Positions 41,499 to 50,056 of a stretch of 64,000 bases of DNA are shown piece after piece (positions within the stretch are counted from its first letter, which is position 1; every line of letters starts with the position of its first letter). The stretch covers positions 1-64,000 of the forward strand of contig NZ_CABVIX010000013.1 of the NCBI RefSeq assembly GCF_902498185.1, in the 5' to 3' direction. Below the pieces are notes generated by a model. It saw nothing but the letters and a program-made list of their open reading frames with translations. It searched no databases and was not told the DNA's origin. The position numbers and the translations under genes were made by a program. The DNA is from Pseudomonas fluorescens. Lineage in GTDB: Bacteria > Pseudomonadota > Gammaproteobacteria > Pseudomonadales > Pseudomonadaceae.

Positions 41499-42404
41499 AT
41501 GCCCGCCATGGACAATCAACTGAACGAACTCAGGTCACTCGCGGCCAAGGCTGAAAATCGGCGAACCGAAACCGGCATTCCCCGCGTGGCCATGGTCAAG
41601 GGCAAGATCCCCGAGCACATGCTCGCGGCCGTCTACGACCCGATGATCAACGTGATTCTGCAAGGCAGCAAAAGCATGACTGTGGGCGACCGGACGCTGC
41701 GGTATGACCCTGCCACCTACTTCGTCATGTCCATTGACCTGCCCGCCGTGGGCTCGGTACACCCCGCCGAAAGCGGGGAGCCGTATCTGGCCGTCAGTCT
41801 GACACTCGATCCGCCAGTGTTATCCACACTGTTCGCCGACCTGCCCAAACCTGCCAGTCGCATCGACGCCCACTCCGGGTTTTCAGTTGCGTCCATGACC
41901 ACTGATCTCATGGACGCTTGGGTGCGTATGTTGAGGCTAATGGGTGACCCGGATGCCATTGCAGCGCTGGCCCCGGTGTATGAGCGGGAGATTATTTTCC
42001 GCGTCCTTCAGGGCCCCCTTGGCTGGATGCTGCGAGAGATCGCAGCGCCCGGCAGCGCGATGGCCCGTGTGAACCTCGCTGTCCAATGGATCCGCCAGGA
42101 CTTCGCCCAACCTATGGGCGTCGAACGCATGGCTGAGCGTGCGTCGATGAGCGTCTCTGCGTTCCATCGCCACTTTAAGGCTGTGACCAACCTGAGCCCG
42201 TTGCAGTACCAGAAGCGCGTGCGCCTGCTCCAGGCAAGAACATTGATGGTGGCGAATGCCAAAAGTGTTATGGCCGCTGCTTTCGAGGTCGGCTATGAGA
42301 GTGCGACGCAGTTCAGCCGGGATTATGCAAAGGTGTTTGGCCTGCCTCCATCGCAGGATGCGAACAGAATCCATGGGCAAGCGAGGGTGATAGCAGGCGA
42401 TTAA
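41499..42404 (+). CDS. AraC-family regulator, divergent from the SDR cassette
   Basis: 301 residues if ATG 41499 is used (ATG 41508 is nearly as good; neither has a strong ribosome site). The N-terminal cupin region (AraC_N type: VAMVKGKIPEHMLAAVYDPM) senses a ligand; the C-terminus carries the two helix-turn-helices, MGVERMAERASMSVSAFHRH and VMAAAFEVGYESATQFSRDY. Regulators of this subgroup commonly activate a divergent oxidoreductase gene, which fits the layout here. Operator sites would lie in 41369-41498. Confidence 0.85.
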   Translation: MPAMDNQLNELRSLAAKAENRRTETGIPRVAMVKGKIPEHMLAAVYDPMINVILQGSKSMTVGDRTLRYDPATYFVMSIDLPAVGSVHPAESGEPYLAVSLTLDPPVLSTLFADLPKPASRIDAHSGFSVASMTTDLMDAWVRMLRLMGDPDAIAALAPVYEREIIFRVLQGPLGWMLREIAAPGSAMARVNLAVQWIRQDFAQPMGVERMAERASMSVSAFHRHFKAVTNLSPLQYQKRVRLLQARTLMVANAKSVMAAAFEVGYESATQFSRDYAKVFGLPPSQDANRIHGQARVIAGD

Positions 42405-42427
42405 GCGGCATACCGCAGCTCATTGTG

Positions 42428-42500
42428 ACTGGCAGCTATCGGCCAATAGCGGACACTCAACATAGCCCGCATCCGACCCACAACGGCCCTTCCTGAGGCT
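42428..42500. repeat. Dispersed intergenic repeat, degenerate copy 6
   Basis: GGCAGCTATCGGCCAATAGC and GACACTCAACATAGCCC with CCGACCCACAACGGCCCTTC are recognisable repeat blocks after the AraC gene. Beyond it, to 43132, the only other thing seen is the transposase relic at 42738. Confidence 0.5.
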
Positions 42501-42737
42501 AGTTAACGGTCAAAGGTGGAAGTTCGACTTGTTCCGTTTTCGACCTAGGTTGCGTGAGCCTGCACTGGATACCACGATTCATGAGAAATGCTGTCGGCAA
42601 TTGGCAGCACAGGCCAACCTTAGTCGCCCTGTCAGTTGTTGGCTGCTATTTAAGCTGCAACAGAGGCCCATATGGGACTTTTGAATGTAAAGCAGCTGGA
42701 CTCATGCCCTGATCGCCTCAACCAGTCCTGAGAGGCG

Positions 42738-42812
42738 TTAGATGCTCATCATTCGTTTGAGATTGTAGGCAAGCACGTGGAGGCCCTTCTCGGTATTTAC
42801 CGAGGCAGGATT
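42738..42812 (-). pseudogene. IS1182-type transposase C-terminal relic
   Basis: Read on the minus strand, the frame gives PASVNTEKGLHVLAYNLKRM then MSI and a stop, the typical C-terminal end of IS1182-family transposases (NTEMSLHVLAYNLKR). Sequence farther upstream in that frame is no longer recognisable. It is a scar of an element related to the broken copy at 51572. Confidence 0.6.
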
Positions 42813-43132
42813 TTGGTCAGGACGTGGGGCCTCTCATCAAATATTTGTTGTTTCAAGTGGATGTTCCACCTTCTGTCAGCGAACATTAATCTTTTCCTAA
42901 CAGTGCCCCACTCGGATCTGAGCTGCTTCGGATACTGCTTTATACTCCCAGCCCTTTAGGTAGTTGGCGAAATGCAACTGCACTCACCAATTCTGGGTTA
43001 AGCTAGGCTTGGAATGTTTATCTACGTAAGTATACAATCCACCCTCGAAACGTTTAGCTTGTCTTGCCTTGCGCAAAAAATCACACAGCTAAACGAACGG
43101 CTATAAGCCACGGAATCTTAGAGGCAACAAAA

Positions 43133-44230
43133 TTGACAAACATTGAAATATGCGATCTGGCCGTAGGAATCATTAGCACTATAACAAATGACCTGCAAAA
43201 CGGCATTTACCAAAAGCTTGGTGGCAGCTTAAAAATCAACTGGGTACAAGCTAGTCAGTTCAATGCCTGGGCCGAATCACCAGGTAATCTAAGTCAGCCT
43301 CCAGAGCACAAAATATGCCTTCATTATGAACTGGCAATTCAACTCTACAAAGATTGCGAGGAGTTCTGCGACTTTGCCACGACCGAATTAATTAGTAATC
43401 CGGCTATCGGCTACCACGAAATGTTTGGAGTTAAAGCTCCTTTGCCCGAGATCTTTACTAGGGACGGCTGTGTGAAAAACATGTTTATTGCTGCCTTGAC
43501 ATGGATTTTCTTCCATGAGCTTGGACATTTGACACAAGAGCATGGAGTCATACGAGACTCGTTCGGTAAAGCACTCGGGGCGGATTTTAAAATTCATGAA
43601 CAAGAAGCGATGAGTTCTGGCGATGCACTCACCGGAAAAGCTTCCGTGATTTCGCACGTAACGGAAATGGCTGCTGATTTTGAAGCCACGCATTTTTGCA
43701 CGCTGGAATTGATCCGTCACTTTACTGACGAGGAATTGGTCGGAAAAGATTTCACTGGAGAAGAGTTTATTGGGTCAATATACTTACTGATATGCGGCTT
43801 GTCCTTCATATTTCACAGGTTCCGTGGAAGTCGCAGTGGGTCGCCAGAGCCAATCCCCTCAGGGAGTCATCCTCACCCCACGATTAGATTGGAAAGTTAC
43901 CTCCCACAACTTTATGAGTTTTTAGATTATAACTGGCTCAGAGAACATACTAGGCATACACTCGATCGGGTGGAATTAGTAAGGATGTGCGGTCGTGCTG
44001 CTTTCAGTGGCGCTGCATTTTGGTACTCTCGCCGCTTGAAACATCAAGGGAAATTTTTTGATGTCTTAGTGAGAGGGATACGAAATCGTCCAGAGATGAA
44101 AGAGTATTTCAAGGTAATCATAGAGACTTGGGATGAGATTGAGCCAACTATAAAAAATAATCGCCGCTTCGGCTCATCACTTGGAGTCATGACTTTCTCG
44201 GATTTTTTCAGAAATTATGTTTCCTCATAA
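43133..44230 (+). CDS. Zinc metallopeptidase-like protein (HExxH), candidate defence gene
   Basis: 365 residues if TTG 43133 is used, supported by AGAGG 8 bases upstream; no ATG starts the conserved part. AT-rich. FFHELGHLTQEHG gives the HExxH site and, about 60 residues later, EMAADFEA supplies the E-x3-D third ligand of gluzincin peptidases. No signal peptide; a hydrophobic patch (GSIYLLICGLSFIF) may lie near the active site. Cytoplasmic island metallopeptidases such as Lit cut host proteins during phage attack; that parallel is only by motif and setting. The family is not recognised. Confidence 0.65.
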   Translation: MTNIEICDLAVGIISTITNDLQNGIYQKLGGSLKINWVQASQFNAWAESPGNLSQPPEHKICLHYELAIQLYKDCEEFCDFATTELISNPAIGYHEMFGVKAPLPEIFTRDGCVKNMFIAALTWIFFHELGHLTQEHGVIRDSFGKALGADFKIHEQEAMSSGDALTGKASVISHVTEMAADFEATHFCTLELIRHFTDEELVGKDFTGEEFIGSIYLLICGLSFIFHRFRGSRSGSPEPIPSGSHPHPTIRLESYLPQLYEFLDYNWLREHTRHTLDRVELVRMCGRAAFSGAAFWYSRRLKHQGKFFDVLVRGIRNRPEMKEYFKVIIETWDEIEPTIKNNRRFGSSLGVMTFSDFFRNYVSS

Positions 44231-44489
44231 CACTCTAGGCTCTATAAAAAACGCTGTAAAGCCGAGCCTTCAATATGGAAGGTGAAGCTTTTACGAGAAC
44301 TTGCCATCACGAAAATAAATTTAGTGGTGGTTTTTTTGGACTTTCGCACAAGACTTGGAGTGTGGACGCCTATCTATTAACTGAAGCTCACCACAGACGC
44401 AGGACGAGGCTTAGTGACCACCTAATGCACGTGGCGTACGATAGGTTAGAGTGGCTTGCACTCGTTGTTATCTGTCCACCGCGAAAGGC

Positions 44490-44535
44490 AGCTATGGGTC
44501 GGATAGCGACGGTCTGCCCTCGACCGTCGCTTTGA
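44490..44535. repeat. Dispersed intergenic repeat, partial copy 7
   Basis: GGCAGCTATGGGTCGGATAG with CGACGGTCTGCCCTCGACCG are repeat blocks between the metallopeptidase gene and the recombinase relic. The rest of the 309-base gap holds no believable gene. Confidence 0.45.
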
Positions 44536-44539
44536 ATGG

Positions 44540-45165
44540 TCAGACCTCAGTCTGCTCTGCCATCTCTAGGTGGAACGGTTCGGACTCCCTTAACCCACCC
44601 CGATGCAGGAGGATCGTGATCATGATGTCTCGGATGTTCAGCCGGTCATGAACGTTTCGTGCCCCTTGTTTTCCACTCACAGTGAAACCCTGTTGAAGAA
44701 GGTCAGTGATACGCTCTTCAGGGAAGTACTTGACCGGGGGAGCATCTCCAATCGTATCCCTGCGTTTAACCCTAATCGATCGAACCGCCTTAGACCTTGC
44801 TAGAGCCTCATCACGTTCATAGGTATGCATCAAAAGCGCATGGTTACGCCGTTTTTCGTGACGCCGCCAATAGGCTATCTGCTCTGCCATTGACGGGGTT
44901 CAAGCCCCCACTTCGCTCTCAGATACTCTTCTCGGGATGCCGCTATCCGCACTCCAGTCAGGGGATCTAGGTAATCTTCTGGCGCGGCCCCTTGCTCTGG
45001 ATGGAAGACCTTCACCAGCGCGCTTCTGGGATTGCTCGGATCAACGGCAACGTCCGTAACGACGAGATCAGCGTCGACACTGGTTGACGACGTCGTGTCG
45101 TCAAGTACACCGATCCAGACGTAGCGGTTTGTTTCGAAGCACGCCAGGTAGTAGCTGATGGGCAT
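44540..45165 (-). pseudogene. Tyrosine-recombinase relic (GmtY-like), frameshifted and chimeric
   Basis: Two minus-strand frames join at a frameshift near 44890. The upstream part (45165-44875) contains VFHPEQGAAPED and EEYLRAKWGLEPR; the downstream part (44890-44540) contains EQIAYWRRHEKRRNHALLMH, VKYFPEERITDLLQQGF and NIRDIMITILLHRGGLRESE. From memory this resembles GmtY, the recombinase of gamma-mobile-trio islands. After SEPFHL it changes to EMAEQTEV, the C-terminal tail I associate with a different Pseudomonas integrase. The first 45 residues (MPISYYLACFETNRYVWIGV) may belong to another small protein. Inactive scar of island insertion. Confidence 0.55.
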
Positions 45166-45225
45166 AGCATTGCTCCAATCGATGAGCTTGCGAGGGGCAA
45201 AAATTCACCATGGAAAGTGAGAAGA

Positions 45226-45915
45226 TTACACCGCCCACTTCCAAGTTGAGGTGTACATCCAAATTTTCATGTCTTCCCAGTACTCTCGAACCCACATGCT
45301 TTGCCCATTGGTGTACTTCAAATTGTCTGCCAACATGTCATAGACACTTTCGGTGATACGGGTCGGCTTGTCAGCAAGGCTTGTGAGCTTTGCTGCATAG
45401 TTTGCAGCTCGACCAACCCAAACCAAATCGTTGTCACCACGTACTCCAATCCGAGCTGTTCTAAGTTGACTGGTGTCGATGCCAACAACGTGCTTCAAGA
45501 CAAAGTTTGTTGTGTAAGTTTTCGCTAAGGCAGGTCTGATAATGTCTATCACTGCGGCGTTAATCTTCAAAGCGCATCTTGCAGCAGATGAGTTTTTGGA
45601 GCCTCCAGTAAAGACAGCCATGACGCGATCCCCATCATATGCGGTGATCACACCGCCTTCACTTTTTATGATGTCAGATGCGCATTTAAGAAAGGTCTTA
45701 TAAATCTCTGCACTGAATTCCCATTTGTACGTGTTCACCATATCGGTGGACCCATCCAAGTCTGCGTAGAGAACAGTCGCAGAGTTCAGATCTTTCGCAT
45801 GATTCGAATTCAGACGCAAATCTTCGGGGTTAGGCACCCCGGTGGTTTCTTGGACCTCCCACGCAGTCGAGAAGGTATCTCCAACCCATTTTTTCAGATC
45901 ATCCGCCAACGCCAT
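45226..45915 (-). CDS. pycC: Pycsar pyrimidine cyclase (class III cyclase fold)
   Basis: 229 residues, with AGGA ahead of ATG 45915. A single class III cyclase homology domain: VLYADLDGSTDMVN gives the first metal Asp, AYDGDRVMAVFTG the second, and GVRGDNDLVWVGRAANYAAK the conserved Asn/Arg end. Soluble, no sensor domain. Pycsar cyclases make cCMP or cUMP on phage infection; which one cannot be read here. Ten bases downstream of a cyclic-nucleotide-binding TIR effector, the pairing that defines Pycsar. Confidence 0.88.
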   Translation of the reverse strand: MALADDLKKWVGDTFSTAWEVQETTGVPNPEDLRLNSNHAKDLNSATVLYADLDGSTDMVNTYKWEFSAEIYKTFLKCASDIIKSEGGVITAYDGDRVMAVFTGGSKNSSAARCALKINAAVIDIIRPALAKTYTTNFVLKHVVGIDTSQLRTARIGVRGDNDLVWVGRAANYAAKLTSLADKPTRITESVYDMLADNLKYTNGQSMWVREYWEDMKIWMYTSTWKWAV

Positions 45916-45924
45916 TGATAATTC

Positions 45925-46836
45925 CTAATTGTTTGGTCCAAGCCGAAGAATATGATCTCGGAGCTGATTACAGGCAGGCCCCATCAACGCAGCAGTGTCT
46001 CCACCAGGCGTATATCGATAAATGATGGTCATAATGCCGGAGAGATCACTCGGTAATTTGACATCGAGGTCGCGTGGTTCCATTAGAATCGCACGCTCTT
46101 TGCCGAGCCGCCCCATGAACAGACCAAGCTCAAATACAACATTGTCTCGTGGGACGGGCCACTGTTGGCCCCGGCATGCAGCAATGTCATCAGCATGCGC
46201 GATGGCTACCGCGAAGTCGGAGTCATCGACGGCATCGAGAAGGCTTTGCAATGGATAGTTCGTGGCCCGGAAAACCCCATCCGTCCAGATGGTAGTAATA
46301 AAATCATCGTGACCGAAGGCAGTCTGAATCGCTCTTGCGACGCCAAGCGATTCAGCTGAAGAAATAATGAAAATTTTAATTCGCTCACGCGCAGCTCCGA
46401 CATGCGCGTTGCGCTGATAAAGCCGCTTTGAGAGCTCTCGGGCGATGCACCGATAAACCTCGGTATAACGCTGCCCTGCTTCCGCAAAATGCGTTTCTGC
46501 TAGGCGAGCGACAACGCTCGTCTCCGTGGCGACGACTGTTGCGGATCTTGGTTGTGAAGGCTCTATCGCGGCCATCTCGCCAACATGATCATTGGGAAAC
46601 CGGCGTCCAACACGACGCTTATTAACGACGACGTCAAACGCCCCGGTAAAAATCAGGTACAAGTCGTTGTCTGATTCACCTTGCTCAATCAAAACATCAC
46701 CGACGGCTACCTCAAGAAGCTCCACTTTATCGGCAAGGTACTCCGCAAGCTCACGGTTTCCGGAAACCAGTCGCTGTGAAAGCAGAGCATCAACCGTAAG
46801 CCTCCGACCTGATTCGCTTTGAAATCGCTCTAACAT
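45925..46836 (-). CDS. pycTIR: Pycsar effector: cyclic-nucleotide-binding domain plus TIR-like domain
   Basis: 303 residues from ATG 46836 (GGAG 6 bases upstream; the ATG at 46869 is weaker). Residues 1-140 form a CRP-like cNMP-binding domain (VGDVLIEQGESDNDLYLIFT, GEMAAIEPSQPRSATVVATE, where the Arg contacts the phosphate). Residues about 155-300 form a TIR-like (PF10137-type) domain: KIFIISSAESLGVARAIQTA, then DNVVFELGLFMGRLGKERAI with the likely catalytic Glu. When bound by cCMP or cUMP such effectors degrade NAD+ and stop infected cells. First gene of the pair. Confidence 0.88.
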   Translation of the reverse strand: MLERFQSESGRRLTVDALLSQRLVSGNRELAEYLADKVELLEVAVGDVLIEQGESDNDLYLIFTGAFDVVVNKRRVGRRFPNDHVGEMAAIEPSQPRSATVVATETSVVARLAETHFAEAGQRYTEVYRCIARELSKRLYQRNAHVGAARERIKIFIISSAESLGVARAIQTAFGHDDFITTIWTDGVFRATNYPLQSLLDAVDDSDFAVAIAHADDIAACRGQQWPVPRDNVVFELGLFMGRLGKERAILMEPRDLDVKLPSDLSGIMTIIYRYTPGGDTAALMGPACNQLRDHILRLGPNN

Positions 46837-47010
46837 CTTGTCTCCTGCCTTGGGCTGTGGCTTGTGCACTGCGGACCTAACGTGGGGTCTGCTCTGGGTT
46901 GAATCAGCTCGGTATGCCGGTTAACAAATCGTAGCTGACCAAGCAAAAGTGGCACTCTCAGTCGCGTACTCCTAGCACACCACAACGTCGCAACATTTTA
47001 AGTAATTGAT

Positions 47011-47016
47011 ATTATA
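47011..47016 (-). promoter_or_regulatory. Candidate -10 box of the Pycsar operon
   Basis: TATAAT on the minus strand, about 170 bases before the effector ATG, in an AT-rich stretch. The -35 region at 16-18 bp is poor (GCGGCA). It is the best promoter-like site in 46837-47074, where no gene is seen. Confidence 0.3.
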
Positions 47017-47074
47017 CTATGCACTACCATAATTGCCGCTGAAAAGCTAATTTAGATTGGCGAATCGCTGCTTT

Positions 47075-47669
47075 TCACCATCGTAGGGCATCAGTTATGA
47101 CATTGACGTCACTTGCATAAAGCTTCGTATGGCCAAGCAGGAGTTGGACTGCCCTTAGATTCTTCGTTCTGTGATAGATCAAGGAGGCCTTCGTTCGCCG
47201 CAGCGTGTGAGTGCCGTACATGGCTGGGTCAAGGCCAATGGCTTTCACCCAGGCTTTCACTATTCGAGCGTATGGTCTGGTGGAGAGATGATCTGAACCG
47301 TGTAGCCGACTCGGAAACAGACAGTCCTCGCTACGGAGGTGTGCCTGATTCATCCAGGCTTCCAAAGCCATACGGGTTTGCTCGGTGATCTCAAATTGCA
47401 CCGGATGTTGAGTTTTCTGCTGCATCACGATCGCTCATGACGACACATGCTCTCCGTGGGCTACGTCCCGTACATCGAAGCTTGGTTAAGTCGCAGGCTC
47501 GCAGCTTGCTGTCGATGGCCAAGTTGAACAACGCCAGATCCCTAGATTTCTCCGTGATCTGGAGCCTTACCCGGATGGCCCAGATATCTCTGAGTCGGAG
47601 CGGGGCTTTCTGCCCGACTAGCTTTCCCTTGTTCCATGGGCGATGGGTGTAGATTGCAGCGGTTTTCAT
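47075..47669 (-). pseudogene. Tyrosine recombinase/integrase, broken
   Basis: The N-terminal frame (47669-47391) starts MKTAAIYTHRPWNKGKLVGQ and runs to LRACDLTKLR. There an extra base shifts the frame; the correct frame continues RDVAHGEHVSS, a TGA, then AIVMQQKTQHPVQFEITEQT and on to THTLRRTKASLIY and LLLGHTKL. After GHTKL the expected tail with the catalytic Tyr is replaced by YASDVNVITDALRW. So there is one frameshift, one nonsense codon and a lost C-terminus. It was a phage-type integrase common in Pseudomonas islands and is surely inactive. Confidence 0.85.
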
Positions 47670-47824
47670 GGGTTGTCCTCCGCGTTAGGGGAGAACAAGG
47701 GTGAACTCGATACGGTGGCCGGTCGCTAACCGACCCTCAGGCTTTGATTAAGGGGCTGGCCGGTAGTGGCGAAGTGTCCTCCGGCCAGCGTCGCTCGAAG
47801 CGTCAGCCAGGAAAGGCAAACAGT

Positions 47825-48097
47825 TTATTGGCAACTGAACTGAACCTCGGCACCAGCATACGAAGAGTAGGGGTTATACGGTTTCGCTGAGGAGCTTTGT
47901 ACAAAAAGCTGCTTGCCTTGTTGTTTACAAAACGTAGCAGACTCTTTCAGTATTTCTACCTTCACTGAGCTTCCGTTATAGGCCATCGCATCCTCCTTTT
48001 CATAAACGTAGTTGCCGCCGCCAAGATCAACGATGCCAGAGTTCGTCGTGCAGCCGAACAACGCGAGCAAAACAACTGTAGAAATAGCTATTCGCAT
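47825..48097 (-). CDS. Small lipoprotein
   Basis: 90 residues from ATG 48097, which has GAGG 6 bases upstream (an ATG at 48109 lacks room for a ribosome site). MRIAISTVVLLALFGC is a lipoprotein signal with Cys 16. The mature part contains GGGNYVYEKEDA and ATFCKQQGKQLFVQSS, a pattern of small outer-membrane lipoproteins of unknown role in pseudomonads, with two further Cys residues that may pair. No partner gene is evident. Confidence 0.7.
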   Translation of the reverse strand: MRIAISTVVLLALFGCTTNSGIVDLGGGNYVYEKEDAMAYNGSSVKVEILKESATFCKQQGKQLFVQSSSAKPYNPYSSYAGAEVQFSCQ

Positions 48098-48267
48098 ATT
48101 CATCCTCAAAAATTGAATGGCCTAGGTCAAATTGACGCCCATCTGGCGTAAATTTTTCTGCCGCCTGTGGCTGACAACTCTCCTTGCTCATGTGTTTGTT
48201 CGACATAAGGCGAGGGAGAATAGCGACATGACTTCTATACGATAGTGGCACATTGGCGGCGTGTCCA

Positions 48268-48320
48268 AGGTCTGCTTCTGGCCCGATTTCTGCCTGTCAC
48301 CAAGGGCTGAAACCGGCCAA
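48268..48320. repeat. Dispersed intergenic repeat, copy 8
   Basis: CTGCTTCTGGCCCGATTTCT and GCCTGTCACCAAGGGCTGAA with CCGGCCAACAGTAGTC resemble the other copies. It lies upstream of an orphan coding fragment. Confidence 0.45.
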
Positions 48321-48406
48321 CAGTAGTCATCGAGTGTCTACCAAAGCTAGGGCGACTCAGCCTTCCATACCCTTACGACCAGCCCACAGCGCCGCTCAGC
48401 GACTGA

Positions 48407-48640
48407 GATTATTCAGCCTCAGGAAACAGGTACCATTTCCAGCTCATTACCAGCGGCGATGAGCTTGCCTTCATCGTGACAGCAAGCTCAGATCATCGCT
48501 GGTACGCCCAGCAAGGCTTGGGGCCCGTACTGCACGACTTTGCAGTCAAACGCCTTTTTGAGTTCTACAGAACTGACCACGGCAAGCAGCACCTGGGCTG
48601 GCTTTCGGAGCTGGGGTTTGCGAGCGACCTTGGGATTTAG
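48407..48640 (+). pseudogene. Orphan coding-like fragment without a start codon
   Basis: An open stretch of 77 codons after a TGA, with no ATG, contains YHFQLITSGDELAFIVTASS, DHRWYAQQGLGPVLHDFAV and KRLFEFYRTDHGKQHLGWLS before a TAG. Its residue make-up looks like protein rather than noise, and Trp, Tyr and Gly are well spread. I do not recognise it. Probably the 3' end of a gene cut by rearrangement. Confidence 0.35.
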
Positions 48641-48698
48641 ATTTCGAAGGGCAGCGGTGCCAAATTCCTTTATCTTTGAAAGACCTTCAGCGATGATG

Positions 48699-48713
48699 TC
48701 ATAATGAAATCAC
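48699..48713 (+). promoter_or_regulatory. Shared promoter-like 15-mer, copy 2
   Basis: TCATAATGAAATCAC, identical to 32203-32217, 65 bases before ATG 48779. Here TTGAAA stands 18 bases before CATAAT, making a fair sigma-70 promoter. Confidence 0.45.
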
Positions 48714-48778
48714 TGCAATGCAGGACGCCCTGCCTCTGCTCGCATATCTGCCCCTATCGTTTATGATGGAATCGAGAA

Positions 48779-49848
48779 ATGGATATCAACACCTTAAAAG
48801 ACTTGGCAAGCTCCTCATTTCTGGCAAGTAGCTATAGAGACTCTTATAAATACAGCTCCTCAATAATCGAAGCCGATCCGACTGAGTCAGAGGCTTGGCT
48901 TATTAAAGGCCTATCTGCTGCAGCAATGATGGTTGATGACGACACCATTAAAGTTGAAGAAGTCCTCTTCAGCCTAGATCGGGGCTTGAAGAATCACACG
49001 CCAGGCTTTGGTATTGTAAACACTCAGTCGCTTATGGAAAACTGCTACGCAGACATCATTAAAAGTCTGGAAGCTAGTCACAAAGAAAAAATCATTGATC
49101 ACCACAAGTGCCAATGCCGGCAGGCGGCTCAGCAGTGCTCCACCGTGTAGCTCAGAAAGGATTTGCACGGTTATCTGCGAAGGGCTTCATCCCCAAGCGC
49201 ATCGCAGCAATTAAGCTTCTGGAGAAATCGCTTTCATTGAATGAGAACGAAGCCTCCTTGAAGTCCATCATAGCTGCCGTAGACTCCTTTTACTCTCATT
49301 CATCAGAGTACATGGACTACTAAAAAGATGAGGCGGAAGCCATGTCCCACCTGTCGCAGATGAGAACCTCGCGAATTTCAAAAGCAAATGCGGCTGGCAT
49401 TCAAGTAAACACAGCACCACCTGCAAATTCAGGTTGCTTCATTGCAACAGCAGCGACAGGCAGCTATGACCATCCAAAGGTTCTAGTGCTGAGGTTGTTC
49501 AGGGATGAAATCCTTCAAAAGCACAAGCTCGGCCAGGCATTTATAGCCTATTACTACAGGGTCAGCCCTTCGATTGCTTCCAAGATTGAAAATAGCGAAC
49601 TGAGAAAGAAGTCGGTTCTTGGAACATTCATAACCCCTCTAGCCTTCGTGGTCACTTGGATTGTCAACGCCACACAAACCAAAAAGCAATATGATCAAAA
49701 GCTTGATGTTGCTGGGGGGCACCTCTCAGCAACGTCAAGCTTTGACATCAAGTCAAGCAGTGATTTACTCAGTTGCCAGTCTGTCGGCGTTGTCCTCAAT
49801 CGAGAATTCATTGCCCATGATGCCCCGACGCTTCAGTTCCCTAGGTGA
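48779..49848 (+). pseudogene. CFI-box protein gene, broken by a frameshift and a stop
   Basis: Three pieces read as one ancestral protein. Piece 1 (48779-49150) starts MDINTLKDLASSSFLASSYR and looks TPR-like up to IIDHHK. A frame change near 49105 leads to VPMPAGGSAVLHRVAQKGFA and on to SSEYMDY, where a TAA (49321) interrupts; the same frame then continues KDEAEAMSHLSQMR and GCFIATAATGSYDHPKVLVL, the CFI-box with its later YYYRVSPSIA. CFI-box proteins are of unknown function. The last part (49342-49848) could still be made from its own ATG. Confidence 0.7.
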
Positions 49849-49907
49849 CGACCCTAGTGATGGGGTCCGTTTGTGTACCATTCCGTCCCGGTACGCCGCT
49901 CGCTGTC

Positions 49908-49970
49908 GAATGCTTATGGCCGATTCTTGCCCTTTAGGATGGGCTCCTAACGGCCGATAGCTGCCATCCC
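49908..49970. repeat. Dispersed intergenic repeat, copy 9
   Basis: GAATGCTTATGGCCGATTCT, TGCCCTTTAGGATGGGC and TCCTAACGGCCGATAGCTGC carry the repeat blocks, between the CFI-box relic and the next membrane gene. Confidence 0.5.
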
Positions 49971-50056
49971 CCCTTTTCAGATGTGCATTGCCACATTGGA
50001 GTTGAAGGGCGAGGCCATTTAACATCCGCTCACCTAGCATTTCACCAAGGTCAGAT

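Noticed and set aside
44275..44535. Plus-strand frame of 86 codons after the metallopeptidase gene
   Set aside because: It runs through a copy of the dispersed repeat, lacks a ribosome site and resembles no protein.
44875..45165. A third Pycsar gene downstream of the cyclase
   Set aside because: Most of the frame matches recombinase-like sequence joined by frameshift to the next fragment; only the first 45 residues could be something else.
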